Shown: positions 16,936 to 26,271 of the stretch, one piece after another
Position numbering within the stretch: position 1 is the first letter of the stretch
Layout of the letters: the number at the start of each line of letters is the position of its first letter
Source: Butyrivibrio sp. MC2021
Lineage (GTDB): Bacteria; Bacillota; Clostridia; Lachnospirales; Lachnospiraceae
Assembly (NCBI RefSeq): GCF_000621605.1
Contig: NZ_JHXX01000012.1
Location: 57,418-121,417 of the forward strand
Reading direction: 5' to 3'
DNA: 64,000 bases
Program-made: the position numbers and the translations under genes
The notes under the pieces: model-generated
The model's input: the letters and a program-made list of their open reading frames with translations, nothing else
Told to the model about the DNA's origin: nothing
Databases searched by the model: none

Positions 16936-18270
16936 ATGGGCTATTGGATTGTCATAGTTGATGATGATGTAATAGAGCTTAGAAACGCAAAGAACCTCCT
17001 TGGAGCAGGTGACATGCGTGTTAGTTGTCTGCACTCAGGAGCGGATCTTTTACAATTTATGGAGAATAATACGCCGGATCTGGTACTTCTTGATATCTTC
17101 ATGCCTGACATGGACGGATTTGAAACCTTTCATGCTTTGAGAGAGCTGGAGGAGAAAAAAGGAAGAAATGCCACTCCGGTGATTTTTTTGTCCGGAGATA
17201 ACGACAGCGCCGCTGAGAGAAGAGGTCTTAAGGATGGCGCCTCGGACTTTATCAGGAAGCCTTTTGATAAAGAGATTCTTGAGAGCAGGATCGCAAACAC
17301 CATAGAGAACCACAAGAAGATCGAGCTTCTTACCGCCGATGCCACCCTTGATAAGCTCACCGGCTTTATGAACAAGGGCAGCGGAACCGAGAAGATAGCC
17401 ACCCTTTGTAAAAAAAGAGACGGCGCCCTTATGTTTTTTGACATGGATAATTTCAAGCTTGTCAATGACATCTACGGACATGATATGGGAGACCAGGTGC
17501 TGATTTCCTTCTCGGAGATCATGCGCCATAACACAAGAGAAGGGGATATCATCACCAGAGTAGGCGGAGATGAGTTCCTGATCTTTTTTGATAATTTTAA
17601 TTCTAAAGCGGCCGTTAAGGCCCTGGCGGACAGACTTAACGAGCAGCTCCTTAATAAATGCATTGAGCTTATGGGAAGTGAGTTTGACATCCCCATCGGC
17701 TTATCCATCGGTGCGGCCTTTATCCCGGAGCACTCCAGGGATTTCGATACTCTGTACAGGTGCGTGGATTCTGCCATGTACCGGGTTAAGCAAAACGGCA
17801 AGCACGGTGTCAGGATCTATGAGGACGACGTCTTTGTTGACGCCCAGGCCAAGGAGAGCAATCTTGACTCTGATATGTCCCGTATCTGCAAGATCCTGGA
17901 AGAAAGAAGCTCTTCAGAGGGTGCCATGGTCATGGGTAAAGAGACCTTTATCCATACCTATCGCTTTGCCATGAGATTCCTTAGACGTTATAAAAAGGGC
18001 GTGGAAAAAGTCCTGTTTAACATATGCGTGGACGGAGCGGCAGAGAGCGCATCGGATCTGGCGCCGAAGTTTATTGAGCTCCTTAAGAAAAAACTCCGCA
18101 AGAGTGATATTATCGTTCAGATCAAATCAGACCTTATATTAGTTTTCCTTCCCATCATCACCCGGGAAGAAGGTGACATGGTCATAAAGCGTATTGAAGA
18201 TGCATTTATTGAAGAGGATGTGTCAAATGCGCATCTTCACCATGTTGCCGATCATATTTCATTTGAGTAA
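16936..18270 (+). CDS. Response regulator diguanylate cyclase (REC-GGDEF)
   Basis: A 444-residue soluble protein that would make cyclic di-GMP. The receiver (1-125) has the acidic triad D9-D11 and phospho-acceptor D53 in LLDIFMPDMDG. The GGDEF domain (about 135-305) has an intact active site, RVGGDEF (210-214). An inhibitory RxxD site (R201-D204) stands five residues before it. The C-terminal 130 residues resemble a second, degenerate GGDEF domain (SDIIVQIKSDLILVFLP where the active loop should be). I chose ATG 16936, preceded by GGAG, over an upstream TTG at 16918. It is divergent from the LytS-type system; the cognate kinase is unknown. Confidence 0.9.
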   Translation: MGYWIVIVDDDVIELRNAKNLLGAGDMRVSCLHSGADLLQFMENNTPDLVLLDIFMPDMDGFETFHALRELEEKKGRNATPVIFLSGDNDSAAERRGLKDGASDFIRKPFDKEILESRIANTIENHKKIELLTADATLDKLTGFMNKGSGTEKIATLCKKRDGALMFFDMDNFKLVNDIYGHDMGDQVLISFSEIMRHNTREGDIITRVGGDEFLIFFDNFNSKAAVKALADRLNEQLLNKCIELMGSEFDIPIGLSIGAAFIPEHSRDFDTLYRCVDSAMYRVKQNGKHGVRIYEDDVFVDAQAKESNLDSDMSRICKILEERSSSEGAMVMGKETFIHTYRFAMRFLRRYKKGVEKVLFNICVDGAAESASDLAPKFIELLKKKLRKSDIIVQIKSDLILVFLPIITREEGDMVIKRIEDAFIEEDVSNAHLHHVADHISFE

Positions 18271-18280
18271 AGTTGGGGTC

Positions 18281-18308
18281 TTGCGGGGCCTCCAGTGAGG
18301 TCCCGCAA
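18281..18308. terminator. Hairpin between convergent genes
   Basis: A 12-bp stem with one G-U pair, TTGCGGGGCCTC (18281-18292) with GAGGTCCCGCAA (18297-18308). It fills the 45-base gap between converging GGDEF and chemotaxis genes. Neither strand has a T run after it, so termination is likely but not canonical. Confidence 0.5.
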
Positions 18309-18315
18309 AAAAACA

Positions 18316-20079
18316 TCACTTCTTTTCAGGAAGTTCAACCTTGAAATACTTAACTCCTTCGGTGAGTTCCTCGGCGATTCGCTGCAGGTCTTCAGCCTGG
18401 GTAACCACGGATTCCATGGTGCTGTCGAGCTGCATAAGTGAAGCACTGGTCTCCTGAGAGGAAGCGGCATTCTCCTCAGAAATACTGGACAGGGATTCTA
18501 CAGAGTTAAGGATGTTATCCTTGTCTGCATTCATGGATTCAACCAGATCAACGATCTGACGGTTGCCTTCTTCGGTTTTTTCCAGGAGCTTCTGCATTTC
18601 ATTAAAGGATTCACTCATTTCCTCGAGAGCTGCGGTCTCATTGGTGATAGCTTCCTTAATGGCCTCCGTGAGCTCTTTGTTTTTATTGGAGTAATCGGAG
18701 ATGGTGGAAAGCATGTTGGTGATCTCTCCTGCCAGGGAGTTGGTATCACCGGCCAGATCCTTGATATTGTCGGCAACTACCGCGAAGCCTTTTCCTGCTT
18801 CACCCGCTCTTGCAGCCTCAATGGAAGCGTTGAGAGCCAGCAGGTTGGTCTGACTTGCTATGGAAATGATGGACTCGGCAGCAGTGGTGATCTGAGATAC
18901 AACTGCCGCGGTCTCGTTTACAGAGCCGGCAACCTGGGATGCCATCTCATCATTTTTCTGATCCTGTTCCTTGATCTGCTCAAGCTGATTCTTAACCTTG
19001 GTGGATTCATCATAAACCTGGCGGCCCATCTCAAGGTTCTTGTTGGCTGATTCAAGAACGTTATCTACGGAACTTCCCATGTTAACCGTAACAGCTGAGG
19101 TGCTCTGAACATCCTCGGCCATGGCGGTGGCGCCTGTGGCCAGATCGCTGACTGCGGAACTGATATCTGTGGTTGATTTCTGGGAAGCTGCAATACTGGT
19201 CTTGGTAATCTCGGCTTTGCTATTGACTGAGCCTGCGTGGTCAATAACCTGAACAAGAGCATTTCTGAGAGTGTGTCTCATGGATTCAAGAGTATCACTC
19301 ATATTATTGAAGTCAGTGACAGCACTGTTAAGCCTTATCTTGGTGACAAAATCACCACTTGCAACATTTTCCACAGCGCCGTTAATGGCTTTAAGACTTT
19401 TGATAATGGTAACAAGCATATATATTGCAAATACAAGAAGGATAGTGGAGATGCAGGCAAATACCAAAAAGGTAGTCACTATTTTGGAAGAAACCTCTTT
19501 GCTGGTAATGGCCTTTTCTTCAACGGCCCATGCCTCCACAATGTCACACATGCTGCTGAGATATTCTCTGGTAGCGTTAAATTCGATGGAAAACTGCTCG
19601 ATATCGCCTTCTCCGGAATTGAAATCATAGATTTTGCCCCAGGCAGAAAGCTTGGTCATAAACTGACTGCCCATCTGAGAGAAGGAAGAACCGCTGTCAT
19701 CCTTAATCTGATTGTATAAATAATCAAATTCTTTTGCCTGTGAAGTGACCAGATTCACACGGTCCACAACCTGTTGGTAGTTTTCGTTGAATTCTGCAGC
19801 ATAAGAATCCATGACCTCCTTTGGAGCATACTCTCTGTAGGCCTGATGCTGAGTCGCGGCCAGCATGGCCTGATACAGATCTCTGTCTGCGTTAAGCAGT
19901 TCGCTGCTTATCTGATAAAGTGTGTCGTAGTATATCTTTTCGGTGGTCTGCTCAATGCTGTTCATCTGAATTGCACTGTTTATAATACTTGCAGTAAGTG
20001 CAACAACGAAAGGAATTGAAATGAGCAGCAGTATAGCTGCCAAACTGGCTTGTATCAAAGGCTTTTTATTATTTTTCAT
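18316..20079 (-). CDS. Methyl-accepting chemotaxis protein
   Basis: A 587-residue transmembrane receptor. A first helix at about 8-35, a roughly 150-residue helical extracellular sensor, a second helix at about 185-210 and a HAMP-like linker precede the long coiled-coil signalling domain. Its hairpin tip reads [20 protein letters not shown] then GKGFAVVAD, the CheA/CheW contact site. The start was set to ATG 20079, eleven bases from AGGAGG, because the longer frame from 20148 begins without a ribosome binding site. A flagellar sigma-type promoter lies upstream (20151-20177). The ligand is unknown. Confidence 0.93.
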   Translation of the reverse strand: MKNNKKPLIQASLAAILLLISIPFVVALTASIINSAIQMNSIEQTTEKIYYDTLYQISSELLNADRDLYQAMLAATQHQAYREYAPKEVMDSYAAEFNENYQQVVDRVNLVTSQAKEFDYLYNQIKDDSGSSFSQMGSQFMTKLSAWGKIYDFNSGEGDIEQFSIEFNATREYLSSMCDIVEAWAVEEKAITSKEVSSKIVTTFLVFACISTILLVFAIYMLVTIIKSLKAINGAVENVASGDFVTKIRLNSAVTDFNNMSDTLESMRHTLRNALVQVIDHAGSVNSKAEITKTSIAASQKSTTDISSAVSDLATGATAMAEDVQSTSAVTVNMGSSVDNVLESANKNLEMGRQVYDESTKVKNQLEQIKEQDQKNDEMASQVAGSVNETAAVVSQITTAAESIISIASQTNLLALNASIEAARAGEAGKGFAVVADNIKDLAGDTNSLAGEITNMLSTISDYSNKNKELTEAIKEAITNETAALEEMSESFNEMQKLLEKTEEGNRQIVDLVESMNADKDNILNSVESLSSISEENAASSQETSASLMQLDSTMESVVTQAEDLQRIAEELTEGVKYFKVELPEKK

Positions 20080-20150
20080 ATATATGCTTACCTCCTTGCA
20101 TAAATAATCCGGTACAGTAATTGTACAGCTATTGCCGTAAAAAAGCATAT

Positions 20151-20177
20151 ATATGGGCGATATTTAATAATATTTTA
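20151..20177 (-). promoter_or_regulatory. Flagellar sigma (SigD/FliA)-type promoter of the chemotaxis receptor
   Basis: On the minus strand TAAA (20177-20174) and GCCCATAT (20158-20151) are separated by exactly 15 bases. This matches the SigD consensus TAAA-N15-GCCGATAT at all but one base. It lies about 70 bases before the receptor start, as expected for a chemotaxis gene in a motile Firmicute. Confidence 0.65.
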
Positions 20178-20188
20178 ATCCGATTTAT

Positions 20189-22888
20189 TTAATATTTATT
20201 CATTTTTTCCTTAATGAGTTCCTCGGTATGCTTGACCTCAAGAAGGAAGTCCCTGGCGGAGAGTCTCAGGGCTCCGCTGCTCATAACTATCACCTGCTCA
20301 ATTGCATCGGAAGTGGCCACGGTGACCCGGTATTTCTTGCCAATCTCGTGGGCAGCTTTTTCTATGTACTGATCTGCGGTCTCAGCCTCCTTGGTGTAGA
20401 TAACCGTAAGGTCATGGTGTTTCTCCATGTGCTCTGTGCCCCCGGGAACCTTGTAGGCATCAAAGACCAGGATAGTGATCTCGCGCCTGAATCCTGAGAA
20501 GTTCACAAGAAGATCGATAAGGGCATCCCTGGCGGCCTTCAGGTCGGTCTGGGCAAGGCTCCCTAGCTCATCGGAAGCGTAGATCACGTTGTAGCCGTCC
20601 ACAAGAAGGTATTCCTTGGGACGCTCTATAAGGGCAGACTTGGCCTCGATTCCGGCGGCCTTCTTTTTGCTCAGGGAAACAGGAGCTGCCGGCTCCGAAT
20701 TCGCCGGGGGAGTGTCTTTGGTGCGCCTTCTGCTTTCCGCGCTATCTACGTATCTGGGCTTTATCTGGCCGTAGGTCCTCTCAAATATGGCCTTCAGCTC
20801 ATCATTGGTGGCCCTTAGCTCTCTGTCTATTTCTGCAAAAGAGCGGTTGTCAGAAGTTTCCTTCATTCTGTGGGTCTGGAGTTTTTTAAGGGCCTCCATA
20901 TCAATGCTGTCAGTAAGATCGGTCTTTTTCTCAAAGCCCTCCTGGGGATCCCAGCCCGTATCCAGGTGCATGTAGTTTCTGACCTCGTTCCAGGGAATAA
21001 GGGTTCCCGCTCCGTGGGAGCAGAAGACCGAAGAGGCCGGATTGTCGAGGTCTGCCTCCGGGTCATAATCAAAGGAAGCTATAACCTCCTCTGCATTGTG
21101 GCAGGGAGCATAGCCGCTTAAAGTTGTATAAATATGCCCTTCACCCCTGGTGTAGGAGGTGAGCTGGGAAGCGTAGTCTCCAAGGCAGGCGGCGGGAATT
21201 GTGCCCGTCAGCACGGATTTGCCGCCCTCAATGTCGGGAAGTCCTACGGTTCCGTTCATTCTCTGAATATCTGAAAGAGCTCTTCCCACACAGTCCTGTG
21301 GAAGCTCCATTCTATAGTTGTAAATGGGCTCAAGAAGGACATTGTCCGCCTCCATAAGGCCCTGTCTTACGGCTCTGTAGGTGGCCTGCCTGAAGTCTCC
21401 GCCCTCCGTGTGCTTTTCATGGGCTCTTCCGGTCAAAAGAGTGATCCTGATATCGGTGATCTCTGAACCGGTGAGAACACCCTTGTGGGCCTTCTCCTGG
21501 AGGTGAGTGAGGATAAGCCTCTGCCAGTTAAGGGCAAGAACGTCGGTGCTGCAGGTATTTTCGAGGATGATGCCGCTTCCCGGCTCTGCAGGCTCAAGAA
21601 GAAGGTGAACCTCTGCGTAGTGCCGAAGGGGCTCAAAGTGTCCCACGCCTTCCACAGCCCCTGCTATTGTTTCTTTATAAACGATATGTCCCGGGCCGAA
21701 GGCTACATCAATGTCAAAGCGCTCCTTTATAAGGTGCTTTAATATTTCCTTCTGTACTTCACCCATAACCTGGGTCTCAATCTGTTTTTCCGAAGAACCG
21801 GGAAGCTCCTTTAGGGAGATCCTCAGCATGGGTTCCTCCTCCTGCAGGATCAGAAGCTTTTTGTAAAAAGAAACAACGTCTGCATCTTCGGGAAGAATGA
21901 GAGAGCAGGAGATGATGGGCTGAATCAGCTCAGCTGTTTTTTCTTTGCTCTCTGTGCCAAGACCTTCCCCGGCCTTTGTGGTGGCAAGTCCGGTGACAGC
22001 GCAGATGGTGCCCGCAGGGGCCTCCTTCACTGCCTCAAATTTTTCGCCGTTGTAGATTCTTATCTGATCTATCTTTTCATCCCCGATGAGGTCCCTTACC
22101 TTAAGACAGCCGCTGGTGACCTTGAGATGGGTAAGTCTGTTGCCGGAGCTGTCACGGCTTATCTTATAGATTCTGGCGCCAAATGGAGCCTCATCGGAAC
22201 CGGTCACAGGCACAAGATGATCCGTAATAAGATTAAGAAGTTCCTCCACTCCCTGCATCTTCAGGGCACTTCCAAAGATCACAGGAAATGCCTTTCTTGC
22301 GACGATAAGAGAGGATATCTCGCCTTCCGTTACCTCTTTTCCCTCAAGAAAACCGGATAAAAGCTCATCATCGCAAACTGCCAGTTCCTCCTGGATCTCA
22401 GGAGAGGAGACTCCTTCGGAAAAGTCTATGACACTGTTTCCAAGGTCAGTCCTTAGCTTTTCAAGAATAAGGTTCTTGTCCATGCCGGGCTGATCCATTT
22501 TGTTGACAAAAATATAGGTGGGAACCTGATAGTGAGACAAAAGCTTCCACAAAAGACGAACCTGGGAGGTGACTCCGTCAGCGGCACTTATGATAAGCAC
22601 TGCCCCGTCAAGGACCTGGAGAGTTCTCTCCATTTCGGGAGAAAAATCCGAGTGCCCCGGGGTGTCCAGAAGAGTGAAGCTCACATTTTTCCAGTCGAAA
22701 AGAGCCTGCTTGGAGAAAATGGTGATCCCGCGGGCTCTTTCAAGTTCATAGGTATCCAGGAAGGCGTCCTTATGGTCGACCCTTCCCAGCTTTCTGATGG
22801 TTCCGGAGAGATAGAGCATCCCTTCGGACAATGTAGTTTTGCCGGCATCCACATGGGCAAGGATGCCGAGAGTTATTTTCTTATTCAT
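20189..22888 (-). CDS. TetM-like translational GTPase fused to a Rae1/YacP NYN nuclease domain
   Basis: An 899-residue protein. Residues 1 to about 645 are an EF-G/Tet(M)-type ribosomal-protection GTPase with G1 AHVDAGKTT (11-19), RARGITIF, G3 DTPGHSD (75-81), G4 NKMD (129-132) and the full set of C-terminal EF-G-like domains. A linker of about 110 residues, charged and then proline/alanine-rich, leads to residues 758-899. Those match B. subtilis YacP/Rae1: YLLVDGYNVIYA, ILVFDAYKV, IYTKEAETADQYIEK, VATSDAIEQ and GALRLSARDFLLEV, keeping acidic residues D764, D810, D839 and D861. Rae1 is an endoribonuclease that cuts mRNA in the ribosomal A site, so the fusion would deliver a nuclease to the A site with a GTPase. 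Tetracycline resistance is unlikely to be the main role. Confidence 0.9.
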   Translation of the reverse strand: MNKKITLGILAHVDAGKTTLSEGMLYLSGTIRKLGRVDHKDAFLDTYELERARGITIFSKQALFDWKNVSFTLLDTPGHSDFSPEMERTLQVLDGAVLIISAADGVTSQVRLLWKLLSHYQVPTYIFVNKMDQPGMDKNLILEKLRTDLGNSVIDFSEGVSSPEIQEELAVCDDELLSGFLEGKEVTEGEISSLIVARKAFPVIFGSALKMQGVEELLNLITDHLVPVTGSDEAPFGARIYKISRDSSGNRLTHLKVTSGCLKVRDLIGDEKIDQIRIYNGEKFEAVKEAPAGTICAVTGLATTKAGEGLGTESKEKTAELIQPIISCSLILPEDADVVSFYKKLLILQEEEPMLRISLKELPGSSEKQIETQVMGEVQKEILKHLIKERFDIDVAFGPGHIVYKETIAGAVEGVGHFEPLRHYAEVHLLLEPAEPGSGIILENTCSTDVLALNWQRLILTHLQEKAHKGVLTGSEITDIRITLLTGRAHEKHTEGGDFRQATYRAVRQGLMEADNVLLEPIYNYRMELPQDCVGRALSDIQRMNGTVGLPDIEGGKSVLTGTIPAACLGDYASQLTSYTRGEGHIYTTLSGYAPCHNAEEVIASFDYDPEADLDNPASSVFCSHGAGTLIPWNEVRNYMHLDTGWDPQEGFEKKTDLTDSIDMEALKKLQTHRMKETSDNRSFAEIDRELRATNDELKAIFERTYGQIKPRYVDSAESRRRTKDTPPANSEPAAPVSLSKKKAAGIEAKSALIERPKEYLLVDGYNVIYASDELGSLAQTDLKAARDALIDLLVNFSGFRREITILVFDAYKVPGGTEHMEKHHDLTVIYTKEAETADQYIEKAAHEIGKKYRVTVATSDAIEQVIVMSSGALRLSARDFLLEVKHTEELIKEKMNKY

Positions 22889-23023
22889 AGAACCTATTAT
22901 ATGTTTTCCATGGGGCTGTAGGCAATCTTTATATTTTTATGGGCAAAATTAAAGCCCCCCGCGCAGGAGCAAGCCATACGCAAAAGGCTTTGTTAGCAAG
23001 ATTATAGTATTCTTTTCCTAGGA

Positions 23024-24739
23024 TTACTCGTTTATTGTGAACTGTCCGATAAGCCTGTTGAGACTTTCCGATTGTTCCGACAGCTCCTGGGATACTGCGC
23101 TGGACTCCTCGGCAGTGGCGGAATTGTTCTGAACCACGTTGGAGATCATTTCAATTCCTTTGTCTATTTCATCCATACTCTGGGCCTGCTGCTGTGCAAG
23201 ATCACCGGTCTGTACGATCATATCGGTGATTTCTTCTACGCTGTGCTGCATGGCATCCAGAGCCTTTGTGGTCTCTGCAACAACCGCATTACCGTTTCCA
23301 ATCTCATCCATGGTGTCTGCAATGAGCTGATGGGTATTCTTGGCAGCTTCGCTGGACTGATCAGCCAGTTTTCCTATCTGATCCGCAACTACTGCAAAGC
23401 CTTTTCCTGTTTCGCCTGCTCTGGCCGCTTCGATAGAAGCATTGAGAGCAAGAAGGGAAGTCTGCTTGGCAATGGCTTCGATGGAGTTGGTAACCTGCTC
23501 GATCTCCGCGGAAGCTTCTGTGATCCTGGTCATGGCATCCGTTACAAGATGCATCTTGCGGGCGCTGAGTTCTGCATTTTCCCTTACGGAAGTTGCCATG
23601 CTCTTACTCTTATCCGCTACTTCAGCCAGCTGTCTGGTCTGCTCCGTCACTGAGTTAACAGAAGCTGTAAGCTCCTCAACCGCAGCAGCCTGATCCGTTG
23701 CTCCCTCTGCCAGATCACTGGCACCCTGGGACATATTTGTAGCCCCCTGGGATACCTGATAGGAGGAATTTTTAACCTCTGAGAGAGTGCTGGACAGGTT
23801 CTCTGAAATATTTGCAAGAGCCCTTCTGATGGCCTCGTAATCACCGATGTAAAGCTTGGAGTTTGTTGTACCGCTTGAAAAGTCACCGGCGGACATTCTT
23901 TCCAGGGTTTCATTTATGTCTTTTACAATGTTTTCAATAACATTGGTAGATGCTGTTATATCCTTGGCGAGCTTCCCAAGCTCGTCTTGGGAGTCGGTTT
24001 CAACCTTAACCTCCAGCTTTCCTTTTGCCATGTCATCGGCAGCAGCGGATATGGCTTCGATGGGGCCTAAGATACTTCTTGTGAGAGCTGCTCTTGCTTT
24101 CGTTGAATATAGGATCGCGTAGACCACAACCAAAAGTGAAACTACTGTCATGGCTATTACAGAAATCATGGCAATGAAATAAGCTGATTTTGCCTGGGCT
24201 TTGGCGGATATTCCAATCTCTTTAAAGTCTTTTACAACAACCTTTATGGCTTCGTTGATGGTGCCTACATAGTAGCTGTAGATTTCTTCCTGGGAGGCAC
24301 CACTGTTATACATGTTAGTAAGCTGATCATCAGCGGAATCTATGTCCTTAATGTGTTGGTAGGTGGCTGTCAGGTCGCCTTTATATACCTTGCTGAGGCT
24401 GTCCAGGCCATCGTTTAACTCCTGCAGCTTTTCTGAAACACCTGCCAGCTGCTCATTTCTGTCTGATTCTTCGGTGGCAGCCAGAGCCCACAAATAGTAT
24501 TTTGCCAGGGCCTGAATGGTTATTCGTATTTCACCCTGCTGACTGTTTTGCTCGTAGTAGACCCTATAGATAGTGCTCAGATTGAAAAGAGCAAGAATAT
24601 CTATAAGAATGATCACTACGAAGATGACAATAAGATTTGTTTTAAATCTGTTAAAGACTTTTTTGAATTTGTCTGAAACTGTTAGTCTTTTAAAACTGTC
24701 CTTAGTGAATTCGTTACTGTTTTTACTGCTTCCGGGCAT
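23024..24739 (-). CDS. Methyl-accepting chemotaxis protein
   Basis: A 571-residue receptor: cytoplasmic N-tail, first helix about 35-58, a four-helix-bundle-like extracellular domain of about 130 residues, second helix about 185-215, a HAMP domain and a signalling coiled coil. The tip reads [20 protein letters not shown] then GKGFAVVAD. The upstream ATG at 24754 has no ribosome binding site. The ATG at 24739 is preceded eight bases away by GGAGG, so the protein starts MPGSSKNSNEF. It diverges from purA. The stimulus is unknown, and no flagellar-type promoter was seen. Confidence 0.93.
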   Translation of the reverse strand: MPGSSKNSNEFTKDSFKRLTVSDKFKKVFNRFKTNLIVIFVVIILIDILALFNLSTIYRVYYEQNSQQGEIRITIQALAKYYLWALAATEESDRNEQLAGVSEKLQELNDGLDSLSKVYKGDLTATYQHIKDIDSADDQLTNMYNSGASQEEIYSYYVGTINEAIKVVVKDFKEIGISAKAQAKSAYFIAMISVIAMTVVSLLVVVYAILYSTKARAALTRSILGPIEAISAAADDMAKGKLEVKVETDSQDELGKLAKDITASTNVIENIVKDINETLERMSAGDFSSGTTNSKLYIGDYEAIRRALANISENLSSTLSEVKNSSYQVSQGATNMSQGASDLAEGATDQAAAVEELTASVNSVTEQTRQLAEVADKSKSMATSVRENAELSARKMHLVTDAMTRITEASAEIEQVTNSIEAIAKQTSLLALNASIEAARAGETGKGFAVVADQIGKLADQSSEAAKNTHQLIADTMDEIGNGNAVVAETTKALDAMQHSVEEITDMIVQTGDLAQQQAQSMDEIDKGIEMISNVVQNNSATAEESSAVSQELSEQSESLNRLIGQFTINE

Positions 24740-24972
24740 ATCGGTTTCCTCCATGGAAGAAAAGACAAAATGATATAACGATAATATACAACTTATATTT
24801 TAGACTTTTTTAACGGATAATTGTCATAAAACAGTATAAAATAGTATTAAATTTTAGAAAATAAGCATAACTTATGACAGATATAATAAATATTGATTTT
24901 ACTTATGGGATTAATGAGCGTACTATGATTAAGGCGATTATTGGAAAACTACGCCAATAGGAGGATATATAA

Positions 24973-26271
24973 ATGGTAAAAGCAGTAGTAGGTGCTAATT
25001 GGGGCGACGAAGGAAAGGGTAAGATCACAGATACTCTGGCAGACCAGGCGGACGTTGTAATCCGTTTTCAGGGTGGAGCCAATGCAGGTCATACAATTGT
25101 TAATCAGTATGGCAAGTTTGCTCTTCACACAATGCCTTCAGGAGTATTTCATCAGAATATTATGAACATCATCGGAAACGGTGTTGCCTTTGATATCACT
25201 AAGTTCATGAACGAGCTTAAGGAGGTTACTTCCAAGGGAGTTCCCACTCCTCAGATCATGATCTCCGACAGAGTACAGGTTATGATGCCTTATCATGTTC
25301 TTTTCGATACTCTGGAGGAAGCAAGACTTGCAGGCAAGAGCTTCGGCTCCACCAAGTCAGGAATTGCTCCTTTTTATTCAGACAAATATGCCAAGATCGG
25401 ATGGCAGATCAATGAGTTTTTCCAGGATGATGATGTAATCAAGGAGAAAATCGCAAGAATCGCTGAGATCAAGGACGTTATTCTTGTTAATCTCTATCAT
25501 GCAGAGCCCATTGATCAGGAGGCGCTCTTCAACCAGATCGTTGAGTGGAGAGAGCAGGTTAAGGATTATGTGGGCAATGTAGCTCTCTACCTTGACAAGG
25601 CAATCAAGGAAAACAAGACAATTCTTTTGGAGGGTCAGCTTGGAACCATGAAGGATCCCGATCACGGAATCTATCCCATGGTTACTTCTTCCTCACCTCT
25701 TGCAGCTTATGGCGCGATAGGTGCAGGCATTCCTCCTTATGAGATCAAGCAGATCGTTACTGTATCCAAGGCTTATTCATCAGCTGTAGGTGCAGGTGCA
25801 TTCGTTTCAGAGCTCTTCGGCGACGAGGCAGAGGAACTCAGAAGAAGAGGCGGCGACGGCGGCGAGTACGGCGCAACCACAGGAAGACCCAGACGTGTGG
25901 GCTGGTATGACTGCGTTGCCAGTAAGTATGGCTGCAGACTTCAGGGCACAACAGATGTTGCCTTCACAGTTCTTGATGTTCTGGGCTACCTGGATGAGAT
26001 CCCTGTCTGCGTTGGCTATGATATCAACGGTGAGGTTACAACAGAGTTCCCTGTAACTCATCTTCTTGAGAAGGCTAAGCCTGTATTCAAGACTCTTCCC
26101 GGATGGAAATGTGACATCAGAGGAATCAAGAACTACGAGGATCTTCCTGAGAACTGCAGAAACTATATCGAGTTCATTGAAAAAGAGATCGGTTATCCTA
26201 TCACCATGGTCAGCAACGGACCTGCAAGAACTGATATTATCTATAGAAAGAGCAGCTTGAAAAATGACTAA
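24973..26271 (+). CDS. purA: Adenylosuccinate synthetase
   Basis: A 432-residue enzyme that condenses IMP and aspartate with GTP to adenylosuccinate, the first committed step to AMP. The GTP loop and catalytic residues are clear: GANWGDEGKGKITDTL at the N-terminus and then FQGGANAGHTIV (catalytic His). TSSSPLAAYGAIGAGIPP and the TTGRPRRVGWYD region also match the family. The length is standard. ATG 24973 follows AGGAGG. The next gene overlaps its last 8 bases. Confidence 0.96.
   Translation: MVKAVVGANWGDEGKGKITDTLADQADVVIRFQGGANAGHTIVNQYGKFALHTMPSGVFHQNIMNIIGNGVAFDITKFMNELKEVTSKGVPTPQIMISDRVQVMMPYHVLFDTLEEARLAGKSFGSTKSGIAPFYSDKYAKIGWQINEFFQDDDVIKEKIARIAEIKDVILVNLYHAEPIDQEALFNQIVEWREQVKDYVGNVALYLDKAIKENKTILLEGQLGTMKDPDHGIYPMVTSSSPLAAYGAIGAGIPPYEIKQIVTVSKAYSSAVGAGAFVSELFGDEAEELRRRGGDGGEYGATTGRPRRVGWYDCVASKYGCRLQGTTDVAFTVLDVLGYLDEIPVCVGYDINGEVTTEFPVTHLLEKAKPVFKTLPGWKCDIRGIKNYEDLPENCRNYIEFIEKEIGYPITMVSNGPARTDIIYRKSSLKND

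Noticed and set aside
16880..16936. Flagellar sigma promoter before the REC-GGDEF gene
   Set aside because: GTCGGATAA resembles the -10, but no TAAA stands 15 bases upstream.
20189..22888. Simple tetracycline-resistance gene (tetM class)
   Set aside because: The protein is about 260 residues longer than Tet(M), ends in a Rae1-like nuclease domain, has neighbour-like base composition and no mobile context. It looks like a resident housekeeping or stress factor.
22889..23023. Terminator between the chemotaxis receptor and the GTPase fusion
   Set aside because: Only short, poorly placed complementarities such as AAGCC/GGCTT were found, with no stem and T run good enough to call.
23072..23653. 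193-residue plus-strand ORF antisense to the second chemotaxis receptor
   Set aside because: Its low-complexity Cys/Gly/Phe-rich translation arises from the reverse of the receptor's coiled-coil codons.
24755..24972. Purine riboswitch or PurR box before purA
   Set aside because: The AT-rich gap shows no purine-riboswitch core and no CCGAAC-type box; only weak promoter-like TATAAT (24882-24887) is present.
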